This document shows positions 1 to 12,843 of a stretch of DNA of 64,000 nt, one piece after another. A model generated the notes under the pieces. That model ran no database searches and was not told the origin of the DNA. It was given only the letters and a program-made list of their open reading frames with translations. This DNA comes from Turritopsis dohrnii (taxonomy: Eukaryota > Cnidaria > Hydrozoa > Anthoathecata > Oceaniidae). Location of the stretch: the NCBI GenBank assembly GCA_027922465.2, contig BQMF02000009.1, positions 1,364,001-1,428,000 on the forward strand, in the 5' to 3' direction. The position numbers and the translations under genes are program-made. Each line of letters starts with the position of its first letter. Position 1 is the first letter of the stretch.

Positions 1-259
1 CGTATAACAACTTCGCACAAAATAGGTGTCAGCCCGAGAAGATAAAAGTACCTCGCGTTTTATTTTGGGCACAGTGGGGGAACTAGTAAGGAAGTTGTCT
101 GTGGGCGGTGAGGGTGACGCCAATAAAAGCAGATCAACTGGAAGTATCAAGTTAAGGAAAAGAAACAACACTGCAGATGAAAATTAAATATGATAAATTA
201 TAAATGAAAATAACTAATAAATAATAATTAAATAAATAAAAATATATAAATAAATGAAT

Positions 260-2857
260 TTAAACATTTTGGGGTTTTCCCGAGAGATTATCTTCGGGTT
301 TATCCATTGCTATTTCTGCAGTTTTTCGTTTTTCCTAAAAGTATAAAAAAAAGGGTCGATTAGGCGTTATTATATCAGATGAAGCGCCCTAAATGAAGAA
401 TGGGCGTAAATATTACCTCAGCAGCACGCTTGCTTATCTTTGCAATTCCTGCAAGTGCTGCTCGAATGAATTTATAACATCTAAACGAAAAGATGGTGGA
501 ACTAAGATGGATGCTTGTTGTTAGGGAATCACTTAAAGGCTGACATCAGCAAATCTAATGAATCGATATGAATACTCACGTGGTGTTTGGCTTTGCATAT
601 TGTAAAGCAGATTTTGCATCCAAGTCAACATGTCTTGGATCAGCAGCGTTTTCAAGTAACAGCGACACGAGTTCTGGTCTGTTCATCTGGACAGCCAAGA
701 TGAGAGGCGTTCTGAAAGACAAAGATGGCTTTATTTTTAGAAAAGTTGAGAAAGGCAACAAATACCAATTTTTTAACCTTGTGCTCGTGCAACAACATCA
801 CGAAAAGAGAGTTATATATATGTAGTTGGTTCTTACTTTCCACATCCTTCTGTGGCGTTGACAAATTCACCACTTCTGATTAGCTCCTTTATTGTCTCTG
901 TTACCGTCACATTTCGTTTACACAGACACGCCATGTGTAAATACGTCATGCGGGCGTTTTCCTTCCTCTTCTTGATCATTCCGCCTTCGTGATATAAGTA
1001 TTTAATCAAATTCAAATATTTATCACCTAATTCTTGTAGTGCGTATTCAAATACATTTCGACCATCTGACGCCTTGATGTTAAGATTTGCGTCAGCTTCA
1101 ACAAGAAGTTGAACGGCTTTAAGTTCTCCCAGTTCAACAGCCTAAAAATCAACAATGCATGTTTAAAAATTGAAATCAATGCTTAAAGAATCCAAAATTG
1201 AGAAGAGCCTTGGGACTGGAATCAACTCAGAATCAACAACAAATGCGACTTTGAGTGCAAAACGTCAAACACCAATAATCAAAACAAATCGACATTAACT
1301 TTCGTTAACTCTTTTATACAAACCTTGTATAATGGTGTTTTGCCTCGTTCATCACGAGCATTTAAATTAATGCCTGGGACATCGAGTAACAACTTCATTG
1401 TTCTCACGCATCCCCAAGAAGCAGCAAAATGTAAAGCAGTCCTTCCATACTCATCATGTCTGTTAATCTTTGAATGTGAAGAAGTTTCTTCAAGATATTT
1501 CGAGAGTTTCTTCAATTTTCCTTTCCATGTATATCTACAGGTATAGCACAAGCGATGAAGTGCACAGAATATTACTGCAAATGCAAAATAACGCAAGAAA
1601 ACTTACATCTACTTTTGAACTCGTCATAGAAGCAGCAAGTGATGAATAACAGACATACCTGAGTAATCGAGGCAAATCACTTTCTTTGACGGACCTGTTT
1701 GGGTAACTTCCTTCGGTGATTTTTCGACGATATCGAATCTCGCCTTTTTTGTGTGATTTGAAAGATCCATCGTCTTCAGCAATTTCTTGACGTTTTTGTT
1801 TGTACATACTTCGTACGAAATCCTCGGCCGTTTCTCGGTCACCGACGCATTTTGTCGGATTCTGAGGAAGATTATGTCGGGCAAATACTTTGGCTTCTTC
1901 CATTATATGGACGTTGTTGATTTTGTCGAAATATTTTTTCAGCTGAACTTGTTTGAATTGGTTTTCTTCGTCCGTGTTTATTCCGAAAGCGTATTTGATC
2001 TCTGGCAACTGTTCTTCCTCAATTTCTTGACCATACCGATCAAAACCAAAAATTTTGGGGAATTTGAAGGGTTTTGGTTCGGGAACAAACGGAAGGCTGT
2101 CTACTTCTATCAATGAAAAGTCAACACAAGATGACGCACGGCTCTCCGGTAAACCCGGGGATTGTTCTCTCCGTATCATTTGTGGTGACATCATCACGTC
2201 TTCGTATGGACCCAAACAAAAACGTGGTTCAGGCCTTGGTGATGGAGCTTTAAATTTTTCTATTGGTGATCCGATACATTCAGACCTGGTGATCATCGAT
2301 CTGACCATATTTTCTAGCTTACCAAATTGTCGAGCACGTTGACATCTTGCTATGCTATGAACTGTGGGTGGCGACAATGTGTCAGGTTTGGTTGTGGAAC
2401 TGAGATCACTGCAACTGCTTGCCGATTGGTTTAACCTATCGCCAACCTCGTCAGCAGATTCCTTTTGAATAAAGGAATAGATGAATTGATTTATTGTATA
2501 TATAGTGTGTTTTCACTGAATACTGAGAACTACTAAGAACTTCTGTAAAAGTTATCTCAGATGTCTTTGGTTAGTGACACATACTTTTGGTTCCAATACA
2601 GATAATAGATGTTTGTATTAATGTCTTTTAGTATTAATTGCTCACTGCTTACGTAAAAAGACAGGCATCCTCTATTCTATTTCTCTGGTTTTCCCACCAA
2701 AATACTTGTACAAGATACTTACCGATTGAAGTGTGTATAAATTCAGCAAAGAATCTTCGCTTGGTGCTGTCGAAGAAGGTAAGAAAACTTCAGCCTTCTT
2801 CTTCTTCTTCGAAACAGCTTTGTTAGATTTTGTTGTAAATAGTGAACTTAGAGTCAT
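260..2857 (-). CDS. Ankyrin-repeat protein, seven-exon gene model
   Basis: Exons on the minus strand are 2857-2723, 2461-1659, 1534-1324, 1141-837, 711-580, 480-417 and 334-260. All junctions are GT-AG and every phase agrees, giving 574 residues ending at the TAA at 262-260. The first 315 or so residues are low-complexity and charged, with no domain I recognise. After them come ankyrin repeats, seen as 'DEYGRTALHFAASWGCVRTM', 'GELKAVQLLVEADANLNIK', 'TYLHMACLCKRN' and 'TPLILAVQMNRPELVSLLLE'. The C-terminal tail is short and basic, then acidic. Ankyrin repeats mediate protein-protein binding. The family cannot be named; an IkB-like or other scaffold role would be guesswork. The exon model is strong and the function is unknown. 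Confidence 0.8.
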
Positions 2858-3146
2858 ATTTAAGCTTTTGTATCAGTCAAACTCGTTTCGTCATAAATAT
2901 TCCTTACAGAAACATGTGCATGAACAACCGACGTTCAACTTCAACAATATAAGAACTGACGTCAAATTCAAACATTTTGACGTCATTTTATCTATCACGT
3001 CACTGATGTCATAATTGACGTTAATTATTAGTGTCGTTTTTTTTAGATGATTTGATATTGTTGGGACCCGCGGTTCCTGATTATTTCTGATTAAGATATA
3101 TTTAATATATTGATATATAAATGATCTTGAAATAAATTTTATTGGA

Positions 3147-3220
3147 CAACCTCCTACCCAGGGTTTCTTGCCTTTCGTCCGTATATCGAAAAGGCAAGAA
3201 ACCCTGGGTACGAGGTTGTT
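3147..3220. repeat. Near-perfect hairpin
   Basis: Two arms of about 30 bp (3147-3175 and 3188-3220) match with one mismatch around ACCCAGGGTTTCTTGCCTTT, separated by about 12 bp. It may be the collapsed remains of a MITE or two abutting transposon ends. Confidence 0.7.
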
Positions 3221-4230
3221 TTATTGGGTACACGTTGTGCATTTCTTTCTCACGATTAAGTTATCCAATACGAGCAATCATGAATTCCCAGGTGTAAACG
3301 AATATATTCAATATATTGCAATATTCAATTGTTACGTGAAGAGTGCAACCATTTTGTGTGAATGTTACACGAAATCACCTTCAAAATAAGTGTTTACGGA
3401 CGTGAACGGAAATCCTTCACTGGGAGGTTTTTGTTTTATCACGGAATCGCAAATTAAGGGTTTTAGTTGGTTGAGTTCATGCGGCAGAGAAGATGCACTT
3501 GATTTGACTTTTGGGCGTATGGAGGATATATCAAGCGGGATTTGTCAACATATCAACCGACTCCGCCCTGTACGCCTTAGGCAAGTGAATAGGCGCCATT
3601 ATTTCCGCAGCCTACAGAATTCTGCTTCACAACTATGTTGTCATTTATGATCCATTACGGCGCTAAGAGCAATAAAAGTTAATAATGACTGATGAGCTTG
3701 TTTTAATGACCCAAAGGTGAATGTGTCATCATATTTTCTTAGTCATGGTGCTTTCGATTAGTTTCAATTGAATCTCCATAAATTCTTGGTGATATAATAA
3801 TCTAAAAAGGACTCGTTGACATCGGTATAAAGATGCCTTCACCACGCAGAGTATTCTTCACATGAGTTTAACTTCAAAGCCCAGACAATTAATCCGAATC
3901 GTGTTGCCGTTTACTATTATATTCTATTAACATTTCTCGACTGTAATTCCGAAAGTTTTTGCTACTATATAAGAAAATATTTAAAAATTTCGAGCTTCGG
4001 GTTTCCGATTTTTTCCCAGCCGTTTTCTTAGAGAATATTCCGCCCCCATGTACTGCATTGCTGCATAGTTGCACGAAGAAAAAAGCTCGGTATTTATTTG
4101 TGTGCGGTTTTGGCAGTATTGAAGCTAGAATATGATGGCCTGGTTTTTACACGCCAACATCGACAATGTTGAATTTGCATACCATGTGTAAAAGTTTGAC
4201 GCACATCAATGATTGACAAGGGTAATCCCA

Positions 4231-4345
4231 TTGGGCAAAATTGCCAAAATGTCACTGCGATGAAGAGCACTTTTATTGAAATAGTGTATAAATTTCCATA
4301 GAAATGCACTCCCTCGCAGTGACTTTTCAATAAATTTGCCCAATA
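4231..4345. mobile_element. Short palindromic MITE, copy 1
   Basis: The ends read TGGGCAAAATT...AATTTGCCCA. Internally TCACTGCGATGAAGAGCA pairs with a matching CTCGCAGTGA, and a conserved core carries CTTTTATTGAAATAGTGT and an ATAGAAATGCACTC-like stretch. It belongs to a five-copy family in this window. Confidence 0.7.
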
Positions 4346-4477
4346 GGAATGCAAACATTCCATTCTGTTTGCATTCGATGATGATTTCGAATTCTTTTTT
4401 TAGGAATGGTAGAAATAAAGAAAGTTTCGGGGTTTTTCATAAGTGCGCGTTTTAACATCTGGAGAGTGTATTTTTGA

Positions 4478-4515
4478 TATTTTGTTGTTGTTGTTGTTGT
4501 TGTTTTTGTTGTTAT
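4478..4515. repeat. TTG microsatellite
   Basis: A run of TGT/TTG triplets, slightly interrupted. No coding role is evident. Confidence 0.8.
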
Positions 4516-4798
4516 CAACGAAGGTTTCGTGGCATTTCTGCATCTTTGTGATGATTAGCGGATGATCATTGTTAAGGATAAACCTAATAATAAAACATGA
4601 AGTAACGAGCTCTATATAACCTAAGCCTTAAATAAACTCTTGAATCATCATTACCTGTGTGTTTAGCAAAAGCTATTCAAAAAAGCTGTTTGATAAGTAA
4701 ACAAATTTTTTGATGCGTGTAAACCAGGTCATAATTGGAAAGATTCGAAAAACACATTATTATTGGTAACAGAAATAAAATTCAGATGTAAACAATAG

Positions 4799-6171
4799 AC
4801 GAGCGTGTTGAATCTACGAAACGACTTTTTGACAGCAAGGAGCGTACAGCCAACTTTTCTAAATTTCATAAACGATTTCATTATCAATCGAAGAAGTCTG
4901 GAAGTCATTGTTTCGATCGAGTGAAAGGTAAATATGTTGAGTTGATTTGATTTTCAGATACTTTGATCTTTTTACGCTTTTATCGTCAGGAGGTCATCAA
5001 GACAATGAATAAATTTCGTTGCTTTGCTTTCAATACTATCATAACATGCAATCCAACTTTGATTTCAAAAACCCGCGGCATCTTTTGTTGTTTTTTCTTC
5101 ATAAATCCATGTTTGTGTATAAGCTATCACAAAGTATAAAACCTGTAAAAAATAAAACTATAATATTCCAAGAAACTTTTTCACTACACTCGATATTCCA
5201 TATCAAGCTTCAAGCATTCTTTTATTTTACGGTATATATATGTATAAGCAGGGAATTTTTTGAAAAAATCTAACGGCCACGGTAATCGAAATTTTGAATT
5301 TTGAATTTTGAAAGAACACATATGTAGAACTCCTACATATATGTTCTTTCAAAATTCAGGAGATCAAAATATTGCGAGGGGACGTTTCTGAAAAGCAAGG
5401 GCTTTCCAAAAATGTACTCAGAGTTGAATTTCGTGACATCCTACGTGATATCACTAACGTCACTGGTTTTCAGAAATGTTTTTTTTTTCAAAAAATTCTT
5501 TGGCTAATAAGAACGAATCTGGGGAAAACCAAAGTCATGATTCAAACGTTCACCGATAACTCATCCGTTTATAGAACCGATTAAGAGCTGTCATGGTCGA
5601 TAATAACATCAACAGTTGCAACATAGGTAAGATTTCTTTACGTATGGCGAGTGGGCAAACTTATTGAAGCAGCAATGCGAAGAAGTGTATTTCTATAGGA
5701 ATATGCACACTATTTCAATAAAAATAGCCGTCATCGCAGTGGTTTTGACGATTTTACTCACTGGGTAAAAATAAAGTTTGTATTTGAACTAATCCCTTTC
5801 ATCCATGTGATATGAAACGTTTTGTTTTTCTAGGAAAGGACGAAGTTAGGCCAAAGTCTGTCCCTCAGCTCATTACACCGACTAAAAGTCACATCCACAA
5901 AGCCCGTTTATTTCCCGATGCTCCACCACCTTCACCGTCCGTCAATGGGTTTAACAACCCGTTTTCTAATTTCGTTCTATCGGAAAAGCTGAATGAGTCA
6001 CTGCGCAGTCTTAAACTTAATCGAACAAATGATTCCCAAATACCACGGTACACTCCTGAAAAGCTAGATCGTGCACACCTTACCGATACCAACTCGAAAA
6101 CAATCGCAGTAGATGAAAACGCAAATAACGAAATCAGGGAGGAGAGACCTGAGAACTTTGAAGCACTGTGA
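4799..6171 (+). CDS. Unidentified gene, last two visible exons (5' end missing)
   Basis: Exon 4799-4927 (acceptor CAATAG, donor AG|GTAAAT) and terminal exon 5834-6171 (acceptor TTTTTCTAG, stop TGA) join in phase 1, giving '...CFDRVK' followed by 'GKDEVRPKSVPQLITPTK'. The C-terminal part is rich in Ser, Pro, Asn and charged residues ('APPPSPSVNGFNNPFSNF') and looks disordered. It has several SP/TP sites that could be kinase targets. No family is recognised. The start is not visible. A MITE of the five-copy family sits in the intron (about 5646-5768). Confidence 0.5.
5299..5357. repeat. Hairpin in intron
   Basis: GAATTTTGAAAGAACACATA pairs with its complement just downstream, around a few central bases. 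It is probably a minimal fold-back element. Confidence 0.6.
5646..5768. mobile_element. Short palindromic MITE, copy 2 (inverted)
   Basis: The same family as 4231-4345 in reverse orientation: GAGTGGGCAAACTTATTGAA at the left, CACTATTTCAATAAAAATAG in the centre and CATCGCAGTGG near the right end, finishing ACTGGGTAAAA. Confidence 0.65.
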
Positions 6172-6647
6172 CGGAGAGAGCAATCGATTTCATCTTACAC
6201 GGAGGAGAATACCATAAACATGTAATCTTCTTTCGCAAGTATTTTCAATGATTATCCTCCACAATCACACGACGAGGTTTTTCTGATTTGATTGCCATTG
6301 GCTGAGATACGCTGATTGTTTTAGAGATATTTCTGTTCGTGTAAAATTAAAATTTGAGTATAATCAGACAGGCTTTACTTTCTGATGTAGTTTTTCCCTG
6401 CGTACAAAAAAGAAAAAAAATCAAAAGAGAAAGAACGTTACGTTTTAAATTTTTTGTTTCGTTGTTCATAGCAACGGAAACGAATATGATTTCGTTGTGA
6501 TTTTGTTAGAAGACGAAGAAGTATTTATAAAAAAGTTAGGAAACCTTTGTACCCTTTATGTTCGAACTTTCTGGCAGCCGAAAAAAGGTTCAAATTGAAG
6601 AGAGTTCGAATTTTTTTAACAAGAACTCGGAGAGGAGAAGAGCGGGT

Positions 6648-6650
<3 letters not shown>

Positions 6651-6680
<30 letters not shown>
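6651..6680. repeat. Poly-G tract
   Basis: About 30 consecutive G, with a partner poly-C tract at 22613-22640. Such tracts slip in sequencing, so the exact length is doubtful. Confidence 0.8.
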
Positions 6681-6812
6681 CGTATTAAGAAGGCTCCAGT
6701 TTTATGGAATTCAACCACCCAGACTACTGAAGAATTTTATGAGTCATGTGGTTTTAGGAAGTTAAATTGACATTAAGCTCCAACCATTTTTGTCTGCAGG
6801 TATTTGTGCAGG

Positions 6813-7098
6813 AAAGTAAGTAAGTAATGGGAGTTTTTAGTCCTTGGGCTTCCAGCCGTAATGGTTGGTTCTTCCGCCCGCCGACTTGCAACTATTAGTT
6901 GACTTACCGCCAGAGATACGTATAGCGTTGCTGTAACTTGCCCGAAGGCCAGTGTGCAGTCAGTCGATGGCTACTTATGGGCTGATACGCTGCTTTTAAA
7001 GCGCATCGGAGTGGAGTATTGAGATACGACATGACTGGACTCGAACACGGGTCGCAGCAGTCGTACTCAAAAGTACTAACCACTACACCATCGCTGCA
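6813..7098 (-). mobile_element. tRNA-derived SINE
   Basis: Read on the minus strand, the element starts with a tRNA-like head carrying an A box (TGGTGTAGTGG) and a B box (GTTCGAGTCC) at normal pol III spacing. An unrelated body of about 200 bp follows, then a tail of TTACTTACTTAC. The head does not fold as a clean functional tRNA and runs on into the body, so this is a SINE and not a tRNA gene. Confidence 0.75.
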
Positions 7099-7815
7099 CA
7101 AAACGGCAAAACTTTGATGCAAAAGAAAAAACGTAAATTACTGATATCTTCAAATATATTTATTGGAAGCTTTCCACAACCATTAAATTATCTCATCATG
7201 AATAGCTCTTCTCGCAATAGTGTTACAAATATCAACGCAATCCGTTGATAACTCAGAAAACCGAATCGGTTTCAATTGAAAAGAATTCTTTTAAATACAC
7301 TAAAACCTCTATAAGACAGGCACCAACAGGGAATAAAAAGTTTTTTGTCTCAAAGAGATTTTCCCAATGTCGGGTTAATACTGCCGAGGAATAACCAAGT
7401 GTCCGTTAGAGAAGGGTTCGTCCTAAAGAATTGTTCGTCGTCTAAACGAGATTTCCTGTACAGTGTCTCATTTCAAACGCCAATGTTTTATCAAACTATC
7501 CAACCTAGCCTCTTATTTTCAATTCAATCATGACATACACCTAGTATATAAAACGAGAGTCGGCATGGTAGAAAAATATATCTCTGTTTAAACTAGACTT
7601 TAAGATCAGATCAGAAATATGCTATTGTATGAACCAGTTCATAAAGGCTGTTTTCCACTTTTTGGGAATCGTTAATCGAACAATTCAAGACCATCAAATT
7701 TTCCAGCAAAACTTTTAAAACAATGATTGAAAAGGCGTGGCCAACTTTGTTTATAAACTCATTTACAAGGTTTATACTATGAATTATAATGATTGTCTGA
7801 AAGACATTTTCAATA

Positions 7816-10430
7816 TTATTCTTCTCTCGCCTCTAATGTTTTTTTCGCCATTTCAAGGACTCCGTCGTACGTCTTATTTCCACCGATAAAACCGTTAGCG
7901 TGTACGAATATACAGTCGGGTATTCCGATAACTGCCGATAGAGGTTCATCTCGTAGGCCACACCAGCTGCTGAGTAAACTCACCCTAAAAAGGGAAAATA
8001 GAAGCATAATCTATTTTTAGATGTACTGGGAAAAATCGACAAAAAGCCACTGTGGTGAAGAGCATTTTTATTGAAATAGTGTGTATATTTCTTTAGAAAT
8101 GCACTCCATCGCAGAGATTTTTCAACAAATTCGCCCACACACACCCTGTTCTTGACAAAATTGGCTTCATCCTCGATAATGTTTGTCATTTTTAGCCTGG
8201 TGTTCATGTTATGCTTGTGCGTAACCTTTTATTTCCAGAACAGAAAGACTTTGAAGAGTTTTCAGAAAATATTAAGAGAATGCAAACAAAAAGACGAAAG
8301 AAGGTATGACCTGCCATGTTGAACATATTCACGTTTCCAGATGATGCCTACATAGTTTTTTAGAAAGCACGCACTATTGATCAATTCTCTCCAACTTTGT
8401 ATTCATATTCTGTTCAGTTTGGGATATGAACAGTGTATGTTTATTTTAGGGGTAAATTCAAGCCTTAATGCTTACTTAAAAATACCCATACAAAATACTA
8501 ACCGATTTTCAAAGGAGCCAAGCCTCTTTGGGACGCACTAAACAACAAAGAATTACAGTAGCCATGGGCATTATCGTTTGTCTACATTGCAGGTTTGTCA
8601 AATGAATCTTAAGGAAAGATAAGTGATCTTTGTCTTTGAGCATTGTTGTTTATTGTCTCATCAACATAAAACAGACTTAAGATCATGACTACACCTTGTT
8701 TTAAACATTTTCGAAATGAAAGAGATTTACTTGAACTCTCCAATTCATATTTTGATCTTGATACAGTATAAACTTTATTGTTTTTTCCAGGTTTATTTCA
8801 TTTTCAATGTCAAACAAATGTTCCTTCCAAGGACAACCTGAATGCTTCAAAGCGATTATTTCGCCACTTTCATGTACCTAAATCAAATAAGAAGCTGATG
8901 AGTAAGAACAAACCTGTAATCATTGAAAGCATGTGTATCAATTGTGCATCAAAGAAGTCATATTTGCCTTTCCAATGCCTAAATTTGGGGTCATTAACTC
9001 AAACTTGAAATGTTAATTATCAATTTTCAAGGAATTATCAAATTTATGAGTTCATTTCACGGAAGCACAACAGGGAAGAAATTGTTGAAACAACAAAGTT
9101 TGAATTTTAGATATTTTGAATAAGAGCTTACATCATATCTGGTGTTCACTGCTTCTTCTACCAGTTTACGAGCTGGTAACCATGAGTCTTTGTAATAATT
9201 TATTCTGTCCATGAACTCTACGCCACAAACTGTCATAGCCTTCTGAAATGCTGCCTGGAGAAGACAAGTTAATTTGTGAAATTACTATCAGATTAATGGT
9301 TGTAACATTGCCAAACACTTTGCAAAATATTTGCATTAACAGTAATTCATTATAATTATTCATTATTCATTATAGTTTCATATTAGGGTAAACATACATC
9401 AGCATCAGGATTGCTGTCATTCCATGCAGGATTCAAGCACCCAATTCGTGAAGATAGATTTGTTGTTACTTGATATCTAAGTGAATTAAAACCTTTTATA
9501 TAATGCTCTTCTTATAATTAATCAACATGTTAAAAAGGTTGAAATACCGTGGTTCACCATCGTATTGGTCAATTCCATTATCAATAGCGTCAATTGCTTC
9601 TATAAATTTTTCATAAAGTTTATCATACAATCTTTTTACTACCAAATCATCGACAGGAACATCTATGAGCTTTGAAATAATTTCCTTTCCAAAGTGAAGA
9701 TAAACAAGACCAGCACTGCTTAATTTAGTGTTCCATTTCATATTGCCAAGGCTTTTCATAGTACCGTTAAATGACCTGAAGGAAAGATAAATTACAGAAA
9801 TAGCACAATGACTGGTGTCTGGCGGAAGGGAAAAAGGGACATTATGAAAATCCAAAGAGCAATATGACCTTTATTTTGGTGGGTTAAAGCTGTGAAATAA
9901 ATTTAAAAAAAACCCGCAGAAGCGTCCGTTCAAGGGCCTAGATTAGACCCTGTAATACTGTTTCAACATGACAAATGTTAATTATTTATATCACATAAGA
10001 GATTTCATAGGCATGTTCTATTCAACGAAAATCTATAAAAAATCTTTGTCTTCACTCACTGATTAACCATAGTTGCATTCAAAATTTTTTAATGAAAATA
10101 AAAAATAAAATATAAATGAATAAATAAAAGTTATTGTATATACCTTTGATGGTGGTCAAAACGTAATTCATCTGGATTATACACTCCACCAACGTCCACC
10201 ACTATATCACACTGACTCAATTTGACATTATCACGTGTTCGAAGTATTTCAGCATCACTGTATTGTGGCAATTGTTTCAACATCCAGCAAGCTGTAACTT
10301 CATCACAGTGAAAATGTCCATTATGTGTGCCAATAACCAGACGACGTTTCTTTTCAGCAGAGCTCATTTTCAAAATATTCTTGGGGAAAGCAAAACACCA
10401 GTCAAACTTTCTATAAATGATTCGGAGCAT
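7816..10430 (-). CDS. MYG1: MYG1 3'-5' RNA exonuclease (UPF0160 family), seven exons
   Basis: Exons are 10430-10144, 9775-9548, 9476-9398, 9254-9132, 8877-8731, 8537-8503 and 7984-7816. All are GT-AG and in phase, giving 355 residues. The DHH-like metal-binding motifs are intact: '[10 protein letters not shown]', 'DIVVDVGG' and 'FDHHQR'. Further family blocks are '[14 protein letters not shown]', '[13 protein letters not shown]', '[13 protein letters not shown]' and C-terminal '[11 protein letters not shown]'. MYG1 is known to process RNA in nucleus and mitochondria. The N-terminal 21 residues before the second Met are basic and hydrophobic, as in a mitochondrial leader, which supports the upstream start; initiation at 10367 would remove them. 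The sixth exon is only 35 nt. Confidence 0.95.
8024..8140. mobile_element. Short palindromic MITE, copy 3
   Basis: Carries GAAGAGCATTTTTATTGAAA, TAGAAATGCACTCCATCGCA and a right end AAATTCGCCCAC. It lies in MYG1 intron 6, next to the last exon. Confidence 0.7.
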
Positions 10431-12739
10431 GCACTAATATTTTTACTAGATGTCAAAAACATAGAGAAAGACATTAAGTTATTGATATTCTATTTTAGAT
10501 GCTCTTTGCGTAAGAACGAACCATAATTGTGAGAAGCAGTGGTGCCATTTATGCTATCTTTAGCATGAGAAAGTGCAACAATCAATAATCAATGGAAACA
10601 AAATATTAAGCCATTAAACACAGTGCATCTTTTGCAGTTGCATGAAATAGATGTAGAAAGTATTTGGGAAAAGTAACTATAGTCTATACAGATTGGAGGG
10701 AAAACGAAACCATGTGTGTGGGACATACTACGCAGCCATATTGTTTATGCTTTCTGTCTTGATTATTTTAATTCTAGTGCAAAGCTGATATAACTGTAAA
10801 AGGAAATCATATTTTTCAGGTATTTATGCGACAAAAAATTATCAAAGCTAAGAAAAGAAAAGAAATTAATGAAAATAAAAAAAATTTAAAGCATTTATCT
10901 TGGATCAAATAACACAAAATGAAGTTGAGTTTGCGAAAGAGCTAATACGTTTGAGTATATTCTGTAATTTAAAAAAGACACGTGTGTTGACAAATGCAAA
11001 ACATTCGACAAAACGCATCGGCCTTATTCTTCTTTACTTATAAGTAATCGTCAATTTCTATGAAAGCTGAACACTAGGTTGTATGAAAAACAATAAAAAG
11101 TAACGCTCTCGCCTCGTGAAATTTTCATCACACAGTCCTTTTAAATGACCATAATGGCTGCTTGGGGACGTTGAAGCAAAGAAAAGCCAGAGAATTTTAT
11201 AATACCATTCAAGACGTCATGACTATGCTTGCTGCTCCACATTGTGTGCAGCCAGGAAATAGGTATGATAAACTAAATGTTCTATAATAACCTTCAATTT
11301 AATGTACTTTTACTTAAAACTGTACCCACCCCACGTGGTGTGCACATCGCTTTTTTGCTGCCCATCACTTTATCGTAGTTTTCTCTCTATTTCGCTGAAC
11401 ATTCTCTTGAGGTATCTTTACAGTCATGTTCCTTTGATAATTCTTATTAGTTTCCAAGTCGATTTTTTAAAAATTTAAAACATTTTTTGAAAAATCTTGT
11501 TTCAGAAAGGAGAGAGGTAAAGATTCACAAAGATCAGTAAAATCAAGAAATTATCAGGGAATTCGAAAAACCACCTCATCACAAAAAAACAGGGATTTGT
11601 CAGGGAATTTTTGGGTTGTGTCAGGGATTTTATGATCAGAATGCTGCGACCCCTAGCTGCTTGAAGTTTGACAGTCAGGGACAACCATAAGTAGCAGGAT
11701 CCCATAGTAATTACGTGATACATCCTGCAATTATAAGAATTTTGTTTGTCTTGAATCTACGGTGGACACACTTCCCCTGCAAGACTTCAACCTTATTTTA
11801 TCTTAAACCTTAGGGAATTTCCCGACATTTTAACGCGGCGATGTGTGACCTTTCCGTGGCAACTTTTTGTAGAATCAGCAATTTTCTTGCAGTGGTAAAT
11901 TAAAATGGCAACTTTAGAATAAATGGATAACAAACTAGTTAAAACTAGTTGTGCGCAATCTTTTTTTAGACATACTACTAAACTACAGACTACTTAAGCA
12001 ATGAGAAATCAGGTTATTAACAGAAAGAGAACTGCACAATCGACATGCTTCTCTTCGTTTCGATTTTAAAATATTGTACTCTAGGAAGTGGTCACACAGC
12101 AACTACAATGCGAAATATCAACACCCTGTATATGATATGGTCAGGCTGGCAATTTCCTTGCACATAAAAAAATTAAAATGGCTGATTTTTTTTGTTCATG
12201 TAATTACAGTATGTGCACCGATACTGGTCATTGCGTTATTGCAGTATGTACAATTTGTTACTTTTCACACCTCGTTATTACAGGATCCTGCTGTTGGCAG
12301 TAGTTGTCCTTGACTGTTTGATAATATGAGGAATGGAAATGTTATCCAAGTAGAAAGTATAGTACATACTTGTGTGAAAAAAGGAACTTTGCTATAGTTT
12401 CATATCCTACAATTTGGCAGATTCCTTTTTAACTACTTTCTTAATATGAAAGGCTTAACTGTTTGCACTAAGTGTTAACGTGAAAGGTTGAAATTTTGTT
12501 GTATATAATTTACTTTACTTTTACTGGAAGTTTCATTAATAAGAGCAAAATGAGGCTGAAATGTGAAAGACAAGAACAAAATAAGAACAATTCAGGCTGA
12601 AGCAGGCTCAAAAAATAAGAACCGCCAGCCTCATGTCAGATTTAACTGATTCTTATAAAAAAAAGCATGTATTGCCCTAAACAGACTGAAGAATAATAAA
12701 TAATAATAAAATCACAATACAGAAATAACCAGTCCTCTG

Positions 12740-12843
12740 AATTTAGGTCGGCACTCGGCAAAAGCCGACCTTAAGCCGACGCAAAATCCCAAAGCCGACC
12801 TGAAATTGCTGTAATATTTTGCCGACCTATCTTAAATTAAATT
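12740..12843. mobile_element. Small MITE with GCCGACCT motifs
   Basis: AATTTAGGTCGGCACTCGGC at the left is mirrored by TTGCCGACCTATCTTAAATT at the right. Three more copies of GCCGAC lie between them. Confidence 0.55.

Larger units (their letters stand above)
2858..4798. other. Gene-poor interval between the ankyrin gene and the next plus-strand gene
   Basis: No convincing exon was found. The interval holds a strong hairpin (3147-3220), one palindromic MITE (about 4231-4345) and a TTG microsatellite (4478-4515). Open frames here, such as 3390-3650, lack splice or family support. The missing 5' exons of the gene at 4799-6171 may lie here. Confidence 0.5.

Noticed and set aside
7020..7098. Functional tRNA gene
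   Set aside because: Pol III boxes are present but the stems are imperfect and the sequence runs into a SINE body and tail.
7300..7530. Small ORF 62 residues long as a gene
   Set aside because: The sequence looks like a decayed transposon end (CTAAAACCTCTATAAGACAG) and has no coding support.
11170..11269. Host exon
   Set aside because: Open frame and donor-like site, but no partner exon or family could be found; kept only as a remark in the interval entry.
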